Shown here one piece after another: positions 11,379 to 21,216 of a DNA stretch of 64,000 nt. Numbering within the stretch: position 1 is the first letter of the stretch; each line of letters starts with the position of its first letter. The DNA comes from Sphaerosporella brunnea (lineage: Eukaryota > Ascomycota > Pezizomycetes > Pezizales > Pyronemataceae): assembly GCA_008704415.1 (NCBI GenBank), contig VXIS01000004.1, positions 1 to 64,000 of the forward strand, in the 5' to 3' direction. The notes beneath the pieces were generated by a model that saw only the letters and a program-made list of their open reading frames with translations, ran no database searches and was not told the origin of the DNA. A program made the translations under genes and the position numbers.

Positions 11379-12244
11379 ATGCCTGCGCGGATCTCCTTCG
11401 TAGCGCACCCTATTCCCATGATGCCCACAAGAACCTTCTAGCTAACGCGTATTATCCTCTCCAGTACCGGCCAACAGGACAGTCGCGTCGACAAGCTCGG
11501 CAAGCGCACGACCACGACGTTTTCGAGGGACTCCCCGTGCGGCGCTGGCGCCGCGAGTGGGTGCAAGTTGGCAAGCCGCCAGCTCCGACCTCAACACCTC
11601 AGCCGGAGCTTCCGCTGCCAAAAGACACGAACCTCCTGTCGAGCACGTCACAAGGACTTCTAGCCGCGGCGCGCGCAGGATCTGGAAGCACCAGCACGGA
11701 CGACACGCCGAAACCGAAGGAACCCGCAGCCGCAGAGCCATTGTTCCGGACTAAGCGCTGGGTTCGCATCGCCAAAGACCTTGAGCCCCCGGAGCCGGTG
11801 TATCTCGCCAAAGTCCCCGACGTCAAAAAGGAGGGAGATCATCTCCAGTTGAATGTCAACATTGGCGATGGCGGCAGCACCGTCGGTAGCTCTGTCCCTC
11901 GCCGCCGCGCACCCCCACCCCCGAAGAAAAAAAATAAGCGCCCTGGAAGAAAGCCTGGGTTCAAGAAATCTGTCACTTTTGCGGATGGACGGCAGCAGCA
12001 ATCTGCCGACGCGCAAGAGGCTACAGCCGACGTCGAGATGATGGATGTTGACCCGGCCACCGAAATGGACCCTGCCCCTCAGAATGATGTCGCCCGCGAA
12101 ATTGAAAAGGCAGAGAGCACAATCGAGGCTGTGACCATGGCTCACGTGAAGGAGGAGAGAAACAATACCCATGCTCTGCCAGCAGACGCGGCGGTGACTA
12201 CTTCGACGCCGCTACCGCCGCCAGGCGAGGCGAAACCTGAATAG
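11379..12244 (+). CDS. unrecognised fungal protein, probably nuclear
   Basis: Two-exon model: 11379-11399 (MPARISF) and 11465-12244, giving 266 aa. The ATG has a strong context (TTCCACCATGC). The 65-nt intron has a clean branch site (GCTAAC) and acceptor (CTCTCCAG). An unspliced frame extends upstream, but its first in-frame ATG (11297) lies in sequence close to the SINE-like repeat, so I prefer the spliced start. The protein has two Trp/Arg-rich patches (VRRWRREWVQVG near residue 32 and FRTKRWVRIAK near 101). A basic stretch KKKNKRPGRKPGFKK (about 161-175) resembles an AT-hook or nuclear localisation signal. The C-terminal half is acidic and low-complexity. These point to a chromatin-associated or nuclear protein, but I recognise no family. 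Confidence 0.75.
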
Positions 12245-13305
12245 AGGCGGACAGGGTAGTTGGGAACATACGGTGTTAGCTTTCTCTCTGCGTTCTTTTT
12301 GTCCTTCCTTTTTCCATACATTCGCATAGATTTGTATGCTTGCGCGAGGTACATGAGTTGGGCTTTGGCGTGGGACCAGAATCTCCTTTTTCCGGCCTTC
12401 CCGAGACCACAGAATTCGGCCCGAACTTTTAAACATGATCATACATATCCACTCTATCCAATTTGCTGTACCTAAAGGGCGTGCATGTCCCCTTCCCAAG
12501 ACAAATGACCCTGACCATCACCACCTGCCAGTCTCGGTTATCTTCTCTATCTACTCTCTATCTATGTATGTATTCTATAGTAGTTTCCCCCTTCCTATTT
12601 ACCTAGGTGTGTAGATGCCTAGATCATGAATAAACCATAATATGCACTCCAAGAAGAAGGAATGTCCCATGTACCTACCAACCGTGGAGGGACTGTTCAT
12701 CTAGGTAGGCTATTCACAACAAAGCTAACGTTAATGGCCTATGTACCCTGACCGGACGGAAAGCCTGCCGACGGGATTTTATTGGGGGGGCGTGGTTGCG
12801 GGTCGCTCCGCACGCAATGATCGCCATGTGCGGAAGGTGGGGTGGTTTGGCCCATGTAAACATCGAGGAAGGAAGTTGCTGCTGCTCCCCCGATCATGTA
12901 GGTACCTTAGTAATATGTACTAAGTACTGCAGGACAGAGTGGAGGATGACGGATAGAGTAGATAGAGAGTACATATAGATGGATGACGACTCGTTCCTCA
13001 GGCCTCCCAGCTTCCCAGCTTCCCAGCTTCCCCATCTCCGTCCCGATGGCAATGAAGCCATGCATGCCCTGCCGCTCGCCCTTTTCGCTCCGTTGGCCCG
13101 GCAGCTGCGGATGCAAGGCGGGGACCCTACAATCACGTGCTCAGCGCTTCCATGATTGGCAACTTGACCTCGGCTCGGTAGAGCTGCAACTCGGCCTGCC
13201 TTCACTTTTTCCTCCAAAACTCTGCTCTGTCTTCATCGTTTTTTTGTTTCGTTTTTACGTTACGATACCCCTCCAGATAGACCGATAGACCGATAGACCG
13301 CACAA
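12245..13305. other. intergenic region upstream of the carnitine carrier
   Basis: No coding region is supported. The stretch includes three tandem TCCCAGCT(T) units near 13005-13030 and short TAGGTA-type palindromes near 12600-12720. CT-rich sequence (13200-13260) and three ATAGACCG units (13276-13300) precede the start codon of the carrier gene. Confidence 0.5.
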
Positions 13306-14296
13306 ATGTCGACAGCAGAAGAAATTCAGACAGTTGTCAAGGAGGACCTGCCGGCTGTTCGGTCCGCTCTGGCGGAACAGGCGCGCTCCTTTGTCGGCGG
13401 TGGAGTTGGAGGTATTTGCGCCGTTATCACGGGCCACCCCTTCGATCTGGTCAAGGTGCGGTTGCAGACTGCTGAGAAGGGCGTCTACACCGGCGCACTT
13501 GATGTTGTCAAGAAGACCATTGCCCGCGAGGGCCTCGTCCGAGTATGTCTACCCCTCCAGTCCCGTCCCCCCCCCCCCCACTACAACCAGCCTCTAACAG
13601 TCCCTTCAGGGCATGTACGCTGGTGTCTCTGCCCCGCTCATCGGAGTGACCCCCATGTTCGCCGTCTCTTTCTGGGGCTACGGCGTTGGCAAAGATCTTG
13701 TCAAGGCGGTATCCACAGTAGACGAGAACACCGGCTTCTCGATCGCACAGATCTCGGCCGCCGGTTTCTTCTCCGCCATCCCGATGACGCTGATTACGGC
13801 GCCCTTCGAGCGTGTCAAGATCATGCTCCAGCTGCAAGGCCAGCAGAAAGGCCCCCCGAAGTACACCTCCTCCTGGGACGTCGTCAGGCAGCTCTACAAG
13901 ACCGGCGGTGTGGCCAACGTGTTCCGCGGCTCTGCGGCCACCCTGGCCCGTGATGGTCCCGGTTCCGCGGCTTACTTCGCTACCTACGAGTACCTGAAGC
14001 GCAAGCTGAGCCCCGAGAACGGAGAGTTGAGTTTGGGCGCGGTGTCTTTCGCAGGAGGTGCGGCGGGTGTGTCGATGTGGGTTCTTGTGTTTCCCGTGGA
14101 CACCGTCAAGAGTAGGCTGCAGGGAGCGACCGAGAGGACGAGCGTAGGCCAGGTGATCAAAGAGGTGTACGCGAAGGGTGGTATCAAGGGTTTCTTCCCC
14201 GGTGTCGGTCCCGCCATGCTGAGGAGTTTCCCGGCGAACGCGGCGACCTTCGTCGGTTTGGAGTTGACGTACAAGGCTTGGGACAAGTACTTTTGA
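13306..14296 (+). CDS. acuH: mitochondrial carnitine/acylcarnitine carrier
   Basis: Inner-membrane carrier that exchanges acylcarnitines for carnitine, bringing acetyl and fatty-acyl groups into mitochondria; the Aspergillus nidulans orthologue is AcuH. Two exons, 13306-13542 and 13610-14296 (67-nt intron carrying a C run), give 307 aa, normal for the SLC25 family. The three repeats each carry the carrier signature: HPFDLVKVRLQT (about 44-55), APFERVKIMLQL and FPVDTVKSRLQG. The second repeat's FERVK with RDGPGSAAYFATYEYLKR matches the carnitine/acylcarnitine subgroup better than other carriers. The initiator context is ACAAATGTC. In fungi these genes respond to acetate and fatty acids through FacB/FarA; I did not see a clear site. 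Confidence 0.92.
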
Positions 14297-14325
14297 TATT
14301 ATTTTTTTTCGAAATCGAAATAGGC

Positions 14326-14326
<1 letters not shown>

Positions 14327-14370
<44 letters not shown>
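14327..14370 (+). repeat. 44-base poly(T) tract
   Basis: An uninterrupted run of 44 T residues, 30 bp past the stop of the carrier gene. It may be an expanded mononucleotide repeat in the 3' UTR or terminator region, or the tail of an antisense retroposed copy. Its exact length is prone to assembly error. Confidence 0.9.
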
Positions 14371-14373
<3 letters not shown>

Positions 14374-14986
14374 CATTGGCGGCTTTTTGTTTTGGTCCCT
14401 TGGTTTTGCTGAGGGTTTGTTATACCCCACTGGTTACGCTGATAGATCTGGCGATTTGGAAGTGCTTCAATACCCATAGCGGGCGCATCGTTCACCGATG
14501 AGATGGGATTCTCGCACCCATGGTTGGGGACACCTAAACACGGAGCGAATTAATGCCCGACTTTGGACGCCCATAACTCCACCATCACCACCCCAATCAC
14601 AAAAAGAACTTTGAATCGATAGATAATCATCAAATGAATATTTTCAAAGACGCAAATTATTTTTAAAAGTTTTGGTTAATGAGCTATTGATCTTAGAAAA
14701 TAGATGATTTGTGTAGCAGAGCAATCAAATGTCCATGCAATAATTACCCTTTCAAAAGTGTTATGGAGGCTTAACTCACGTGACTTGCCTAATGGGCAAT
14801 TATCATGGCAGACCCCTGGTGCCAGAGATAATGGCCAAAAAAAAGAGAAAATCGCCCTTCATTTTCCTTTTCAAGAAATAATCGACCTGACCGAATGTCC
14901 AAAACCCCCACCGTGTCTAGGTGCCCCCAAATATACTTACATACTGACCGGAAGGTGGCTAGGTATAGTAGATGCACGGGCCAGGG
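14371..14986. other. gene-free AT-richer stretch
   Basis: Nothing supportable was seen. Base composition is more AT-rich than in the neighbouring carrier gene, especially at 14590-14710. Confidence 0.4.
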
Positions 14987-15404
14987 CTATGTAGAGTATT
15001 GTGTGTTCTGACAAACGTCCAGAAGAGGGGTTTTTGACCTAATTTTCTGTCCCTTGGCACCGCGGGCTAAAGGCATTCTTTGTCGCCCACCCATGTTCAG
15101 CGCCTGTAGTCCGTTACAGGAGACGCCCATTGTAGCGTTACGCCAACGTTTTGAGCGCGTATTTGTTACGGAAATGCCAAATCCACGAGCGGGACGTCGC
15201 AACAACTTACCAGGAACGTCTGGCGACCTCGAGCGGGTTCGAGTCGCCATCTGTGCAGCGGCACTTTGTTCTGTATTGTCGTCGCTCATTGCTGAACAAT
15301 AAAGACTCGGAGGTAATTGTGTGTATTGCAGGATGGGGTGGTGGTATTTCGGGAAGAGGGTATGGGAGAGGTGAGGTGTGAGGCATGTGGGGGCTCTTAT
15401 ATAG
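14987..15404 (-). other. possible small gene or retroelement leader on the minus strand
   Basis: A TATA-box-like CTATATAAG (plus-strand 15395-15404) lies about 110 bp upstream of an ATG at 15289. That ATG opens a frame beginning MSDDNTEQSAAAQMATRTRS. After 26 codons there is a strong donor-like GGTAAGT, so the 100-codon unspliced frame may not be the real product. The arrangement could be a short spliced gene or the LTR promoter and start of a Gag. I cannot decide and recognise no domain. Confidence 0.25.
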
Positions 15405-17470
15405 GGAGCTCAAATTCTTAGCGTAAAAGCTAGGGCGCTTTTGACCGGCGGGTATTGTGTGGACGGGTTGGGCGAGGCGGGGCGGGGCTGGCAGAGTGAT
15501 AGGCGGCGTCATGACTTATCACCCGTCCTCTCCTGGCAGTGACTCCAGTCGCTGCCTGCGCGTGAGGAGCTACCAGCTGCAGCGTCTGTTCGGTCGCATT
15601 TTCGAAGGCCCTCTCCCGACTACCGTTCTCTGATTCCCCGTGGCATAGCTCGTGGACAGTAAGGAGGACGTGACGAGACATGTCATGTCGAGCTCCTGAT
15701 CCGTGTACGGTCCTCTGTCAGGCTGACATCCTCCAAGAGGTCCAGCAAAACCGTGGGCACGAGAACTGTAGACAATTTTATTGATGTCGTCCGATTTAGG
15801 CAGGGTTGGTTCAGGTCGTTTTCGTTTTCTGTGATCAGGCTGGACTTTGTGACGAGTTCTGGAACCACTGGGAAAGCTGTTTAACATCGATGTTAGTCTC
15901 AGGTCGGGGGCGCACGGGCGAACTAGACGCATTTGAAGGCTTACCTCGAAAGAACTCACCCCTAAGACTTTGAGAGGGCGAAGCCCTCCTCGCCTGACAT
16001 CGCCGTTCTCGGGTACCAGTGTTGTGTGTAAGGATTCTCTCGTGCCCAGGTCAAGATAAAAGGGCAGCGCATAATTGTCCCGTGTATTGTGACCCAGGAA
16101 TATGTTAGTTGTGCAAGTTCGCGAGTGAGCATTGAGGTGATGTGATGTGAGAAGGAAATATTAAAGCTGCTGCATGGAGCCTGACAGCCTGGCAGCCTGA
16201 AGCTTCACTGGGTCTCACTCATCGGATGAGTCGCCGTCCGTGATCGGCCTGCCGAGCTTTGCGGTCCTTCTGTAGATATTTTTGCCCAGACTAAGACTTA
16301 ATCATATTAAATCACTTGAGGCTTGGGTTCGAGTGATTGGGAATGTTGTTGTTCGCAATGGGTACAGTAATAATATACCAGATGAATCTCCGGTTTCGCG
16401 GTTTTCATACATCATTAAGTTTCTGGGCGCGCTTAGCCCCGGCAAAAAGTCTCGACGGATAATGCTATGGATAGCCCTGAGGGCTCCTGATAAGTGCTGG
16501 CTGCTGGGTGCTTATTTAAGAGTTGTAAGCCATGGATTACAGAAGCTATTTGGACGTAGTAACCCTGGTAATTCAACGGGAAATCAATGGGACATCTGCT
16601 GAAAGGACGACTAGTATCCTCCATCTACTGGCGCCGGGGAGTCTTGTTCTAATCGCTTTCTTCACAAAGTCTCACATCCCTTTGTCTAACACCACACGTT
16701 GATTCAAGCAACGCATACCAAGTGTAGACATAGTGGAGGCAAATGAGCACGAAATCGACCCAACACTCTAGCCGCCTTGCCATAGGGCTTTGAGATAGTC
16801 TAAACAGCGCTGGGATGGGAGAGAAGCGGACTCCCCATGGGTGTGTTTTCACGGACTGTCACTCGAAGCACCACCAACTGACCGCTGTTGGACTCTCTGT
16901 TCTCCCTACCCATCAGGTGGCATTTCATGCAGTGGTATAGAAGAGATCTTCGTCTACAGGGACATGGCTAGCTCAACTTCTGGAACAATTGGCAAGCCGA
17001 ACATGGTGACAAGTTTCGTTGGGCTAACAACATTAAGCCGATCACTCGGGAGGTGTTGCAATGATTTTCCAGTCGAGCAGATGTTTCCAGAAAGAAACAT
17101 CCCCGATCTTGTATCATCATTGAGAGGTACAGCACTCTATTGCGCATCACGATGCTATTGTTGTGCTTTAGTAATCATTTATAATGCTATTAAAAAACAA
17201 TTGGCTACTAAAGAGATACCAATACAAACTAACGTGGGAACCTGTTCATAACCTCTGGTTAGCGTTTTCTATTCCACACCGTTGCAAGGCCCACCTTGAG
17301 CCTTACTTGTCCCCAGTGTAGAGTGTCCATACGTCCAGTCGCTGTTCTTATCTCCATCATTCATGAACAATACACCCATATTGAATGGCATCAGTCTGCA
17401 GGTTACGTAGGCGAGGAGGAATCCGACGGTGCATCCGGCTGCCATAACGTCAGCACAATGAAGCGATATG
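15405..17470. other. gene-free stretch
   Basis: No gene is supported. At 15460-15480 the sequence GGACGGGTTGGGCGAG matches 16 bases of the MITE terminal repeat found 2.6 kb downstream, hinting at a relic of the same family. No second terminal repeat was found nearby. Confidence 0.4.
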
Positions 17471-18782
17471 TCATCGGGACTGCGGACAACAAACCAAATA
17501 GCGAAATAGCAACTCCCATGTCATGCTGATCTCCCTTCTGCACTCATTTTCGGTCATGCAGTCGTCCGCCGGCCACACACAGGCATCATCAAAGTCGATC
17601 CACACCACCCTAAACTGCTGCTCCTTGTCTGTCGCCTCGCGTCTCTCCACCAGTATATTCCTCGGGAACGGATCTCCATGTAGTACTCGCGCGGCATGGA
17701 TAAGCTTCAGACCTTCCAGCGCGGCCTGCGCCACCAGCATCCATTCGGCTTTAGTGAAGTATTTCGGATACATCTGTACGCCATCCACAAACTCTAGCAA
17801 CAGCCCGAAAGGAGGCCTCTCGCCGGAGATGTCGAGGGCGATCTCACGGGTGAAGCTGGTCGCTTTGTCGAAGATGATGTAGCCGTAGCAGTGCGGCACG
17901 CAGGGGACCTTGCGGAAGAGGAGACGTGCATACGACCCCAACTCGTGTTCCATACAAAAGCTGTTGATTTTGGTGTCATCGCGATGCTATTGATTCGCGT
18001 AATTAGTCAGCGACGAATCAGCGAGACCGTTGGGGTGGAGAGTAGGGGTAATCAGAGCTGGACGGGTTGGACGAGACGGAAAGTTGGAACGAGGCTGGGC
18101 AAGGCTCGGCACCCTCTGATTGGGCCCAAGGAATTCGCGGATCGTTTAAACTTCCGTCTGGTCGACCCGACTCCGACTGAGAAAAGAGCTCACCGAGTTT
18201 GTTGGAAAGGTGCGGAAACGTGACGTGAGTCTGAAAGTAGAATAGGGTACAGCGGCGGGCAGCGGCGGTATGGGAATGGGATCGGTAACTATGACATCGG
18301 CCGCGCTCTATCCGTCGCAACCGTCTGAGTCCGACTCACGCTGTCCGACTGGGGGAATCACAGCTCCGGCTGGTCGGCTCCTTTCTATTGGCCGCATCTT
18401 TTGACCAAAAATTTCCGTCTCGCCCAACCCGTCCAGCTCTGATTACCCCTAGTGAGGGGCTCAATGCATGTTGCGGACAGGGTAATGTGGGGAATGCGCG
18501 TACAATCTTGAGCACGCAGTCACGGCCTTGGAAATGGACGCGGTAGAGGGACGGTCGGGTATGCCCACTGGCACGTGAGGCGGAGTTTGCGTCATCCGGC
18601 AGAACGAGAGGGTCCACAAGGTCGGGTTCGAACTGGTCGCAGCAGATGAACGGGAGTGGTGGGTAAGGCACATCGTCATCGAGTGGGAAGGGCGGATCAG
18701 TTTTGTGATGGCCAGCGGGACAGGGATACGGGTTGAGAGTATTGTTGGGGCTATTGGTGACGGTAGAAGGTGTAGAAGGCAT
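17471..18782 (-). CDS. protein-kinase-like fold protein, intron interrupted by a MITE
   Basis: Two exons on the minus strand, 18782-18504 and 17986-17471, join in phase 0 to 264 aa. Exon 1 is a Pro/Ser-rich leader followed by the start of a kinase-like fold (YRVHFQGRDCVLKI). Exon 2 continues with HRDDTKINSFCMEHELGSYA, a hinge-like LLLEFVDGV and the catalytic-loop motif LHGDPFPRNIL (His196, Asp198, Asn203). VWIDFDDA (Asp224) stands in for the DFG motif. This is the pattern of small fungal kinase-like/APH-like proteins of unknown substrate. The protein is shorter than a canonical kinase and lacks a full C-lobe, so activity is doubtful. The 517-nt intron (GTACGC...CAATAG) contains a 405-bp MITE; without it the intron would be about 110 nt. 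The frame is intact on both sides. Confidence 0.7.
18045..18449. mobile_element. Tc1/mariner-type MITE (405 bp, TA target duplication)
   Basis: The terminal inverted repeats at 18045-18082 and 18412-18449 match at 37 of 38 positions, beginning GGGGTAATCAGAGCTGGACG. Each end is flanked by TA (18043-18044 and 18450-18451), the target-site duplication of Tc1/mariner/pogo transposons. The interior has no transposase frame, so the element is non-autonomous. It lies wholly within the intron of the kinase-like gene. The near-perfect arms suggest a fairly recent insertion. Confidence 0.92.
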
Positions 18783-18965
18783 GCTGCTGGTTGTTGTGAC
18801 GTTGTTCAGTTGCAAGGTTGAAGACGCGTTCCAGCGGTGGGTGTATGGTTCCGTGCGCTTTAAACCTGGACCTTCCGGGATCCGGGCAAACTAGGACTTT
18901 TGGCGTTGTTGTGTGACTAAGCGGGGTTCTTCAGCGTGCAGCAACGGTCCGACTCTATTAATTTA

Positions 18966-19465
18966 CTACCCATCGTCCTCTCCAACTCTCCGGTGGCTTC
19001 TATATACACGTTCTTTAAAGGCCTGCGTGCCATACCGTTCTCCCTGACGATACGCCTCCATAATACTATCTACACGGCGGAAAAATTTCCAAACAACCAC
19101 ATCCGTTACGACGCTCTGCCCCAGACACTCTGGAACCGTTGTGCGAAGTGCTGGCAGCGAATAAGAGCAATGCTGCCGTGCGTAGATCTTGGACCGGCCC
19201 CAAACGTACTCAATTGGGTTCAATTCGGGATGGTATTTCGGCAGAAAGGAGACAAGATGACCATGCTTCTCAATAACCTCCGCTACGCCACACTTTTGAG
19301 CTAGAAAGTCGGGTTCCATTGCAAGGAGTCCACGGGCACAGCAATTACAACCTCGAAGGCAGCTGGGATTGTCTCTATTCGAATGATGTGGGTCTTTGCA
19401 CTGCAAAAGCATTCCCTCGTCCCACAGGCCACGCTCCTGAAGGATTATCTTTGCTCCCTTCGCTT
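18966..19465 (-). pseudogene. 5'-truncated DDE transposase
   Basis: The minus strand encodes the C-terminal part of a DDE-superfamily transposase, running to an intact stop at 18966. It reads ILQERGLW near 19460, then NCCARGLLAMEPDFLAQK, HGHLVSFLPKYHPELNPIEY with VWGRSKIYAR, WKFFRRVDSIMEAYRQGERY and YRSHRRV. The LPKYHPELNPIEYVWG block carries the third acidic catalytic position of this superfamily and its usual C-terminal helix. Nothing upstream of 19465 continues the frame, so the N-terminal half is missing. A Gypsy fragment begins about 75 bp further on in the opposite orientation. Confidence 0.8.
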
Positions 19466-19539
19466 ATCCATTCGGCAAGACCATAGCCTGCTCGAGTCCT
19501 GTCTGATGGTCTCGCCCTGGCCGCATTAACGACTCCCGG

Positions 19540-20240
19540 ATGCTATTGTCTGACCGCGATGTGCGATTCACATCAACATTCTGGAAGACACTCATGAATG
19601 AATTTGACACTAAGCTGCGTATGTCCACTGCGTTTCACCCGCAGACTGATGGGTAGGCGGAGAAGGCGAACTCAATTATGGAACGCTTTCTCAGAGCGTA
19701 CGCTGCAGAGCGTCGTAACAAAGGGAACCAGCTGCTGGTCCTGGCAGAATTTGCTTATAATGCGACCAGAAGTCTATCGAAATTTCTCCATTCGAAGCTG
19801 ACCTGTCGTACGTCCCCCGTATGCCACTTGACGCTCTTGCGAGTATGGGAGGAAGCTGGACTGCTGGACGGACATTCGCAGCGGAGATGGTGAACACGCT
19901 TAGTCGACTGCGGTAAACTGTTCAGCATGCGCAGGAACAGCAGACAACAGAAGCCAATATGCATCGTCAACCGCACCAATTTCAGCAGGGAGATAAGGTT
20001 CTGCTACCACCACCGATAACCATCGCAAGGCTCTACACCAGAAGTACATCGGAGAGTTCGAGCTGGGCAAACAGCGTGGCGAGAATGCTTTTGAAGTTCT
20101 GCTGCCAGCACACTGGAAGCTAGCGTGCACGCAGAACGTGGCCGCTCTCAAGCCCTCTATGATCGGCTCCTGCACTGCGCGTGGTACGAGCTCGGCGGGG
20201 AGCGGACACCGAACGTGGAGTTCGAGAGTATGGCGGTCGA
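19540..20240 (+). pseudogene. Gypsy (Ty3-like) retrotransposon integrase fragment
   Basis: The plus strand shows the end of an integrase core: [17 protein letters not shown], then [13 protein letters not shown], a stop, then AEKANSIMERFLRAY and LLVLAEFAYNATRS. After frame changes come FQQGDKVLLPP (the GPY/F-like region) and a chromo-like stretch, EFELGKQRGENAFEVLLPAH. The stop after QTDG sits where the family has Gln, so CAG to TAG is the simplest change. The reverse transcriptase, Gag and LTRs are absent. Confidence 0.8.
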
Positions 20241-20348
20241 GTTCGAGGGTGTCACTTATTCACGATCGACCTTGAGAGAAAACATGGGAATATAAATATT
20301 TACACAGACCATTGATGTTGATGGTCATTGCAACTCTATTGTCGGTAA

Positions 20349-20407
20349 ACAGTTACCCCTGGTCGTTGTAAACTTGCACAGTTTGCCCCTGGTCGTTGTA
20401 AACCTAT
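20349..20407 (+). repeat. two tandem copies of a 29-30-bp unit
   Basis: ACAGTT(A/TG)CCCCTGGTCG followed by TTGTAAAC occurs twice head to tail, about 110 bp past the end of the recognisable Gypsy fragment. It may be part of the lost 3' end of that element. Confidence 0.8.
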
Positions 20408-21026
20408 TTTCGGCGTTGAACATCACGATCGTGTAAAAATGAAAAATTTACAGATAGGACCGAATTATGGGGCCGAATAACCAAAAACGAGGTCAATTTT
20501 GTCCTAACACCGATAGGTAGAGTACTTAACGTTAATTCGCTTCTCGCTTCTTACAAGCATGGGGGGCAAAGGCCTTCTGTTCTGTTGCACGTCTTGAATT
20601 CGTGAAGGTTACATACATCTAATCATCTAAGGAAATGAAAAAAACTCCGAAAGAAACATGATCATAAAGTACAGAAACTCTCTCAAGTTCCCCCTCCAAC
20701 TTATCTAAAAAGCACAAACTCCCCCCCCCCCCCCCATGTGATAGCTTGTAAATCAATCACCTCCCCACGTACCGTATACGTACACGTACACCCCATCCCA
20801 TCGCATCGCATTCATGATCCGTGCCATAGCATCACTAAACGTTCTATGTAAGCTGGTGGCATGCATAAAGAAGAAGAAGAAGAAGTATGTACTCGTATCT
20901 GTAAGCACGCGAAACGAGAAGGACAACAAACGGGGTTTCTCTCTCCGCCAACAAGTTGTTAACAAAAGGGAAGTGAGAAAAAAAGAAAAAAGAAAAAAGA
21001 AAACTCCGGACCCATGCATTTTTTTC

Positions 21027-21058
<32 letters not shown>

Positions 21059-21216
21059 GTAAGATATGTAGGTGCTCCCCTGTATTTCGGAATAATGCAA
21101 CGGTTGGTGATCCTTGCGCTTTTTTTTTGCTTTTTTTTTTTTTGGAACGATATTTGTAAGTCGGTGTGAAGAAGAAACCTATGTCTGAGACGTTGTGGGC
21201 GATGTGTTCTTGGAGG
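20408..21216. other. gene-free stretch with mononucleotide and purine tracts
   Basis: Contains a C run at about 20720-20735, an (AAG)n tract near 20869-20886, mixed A-rich purine sequence at 20975-21003 and T runs at 21043-21058 and 21121-21142. Apparent frames here (poly-Lys or poly-Phe) are low-complexity artefacts. Confidence 0.6.

Noticed and set aside
15160..15250. Possible plus-strand tRNA because of GGGTTCGAGTC
   Set aside because: The T stem does not pair and no acceptor or anticodon arm can be drawn.
20860..21062. Lys-rich and Phe-rich frames
   Set aside because: They are translations of AAG and T/A homopolymer tracts.
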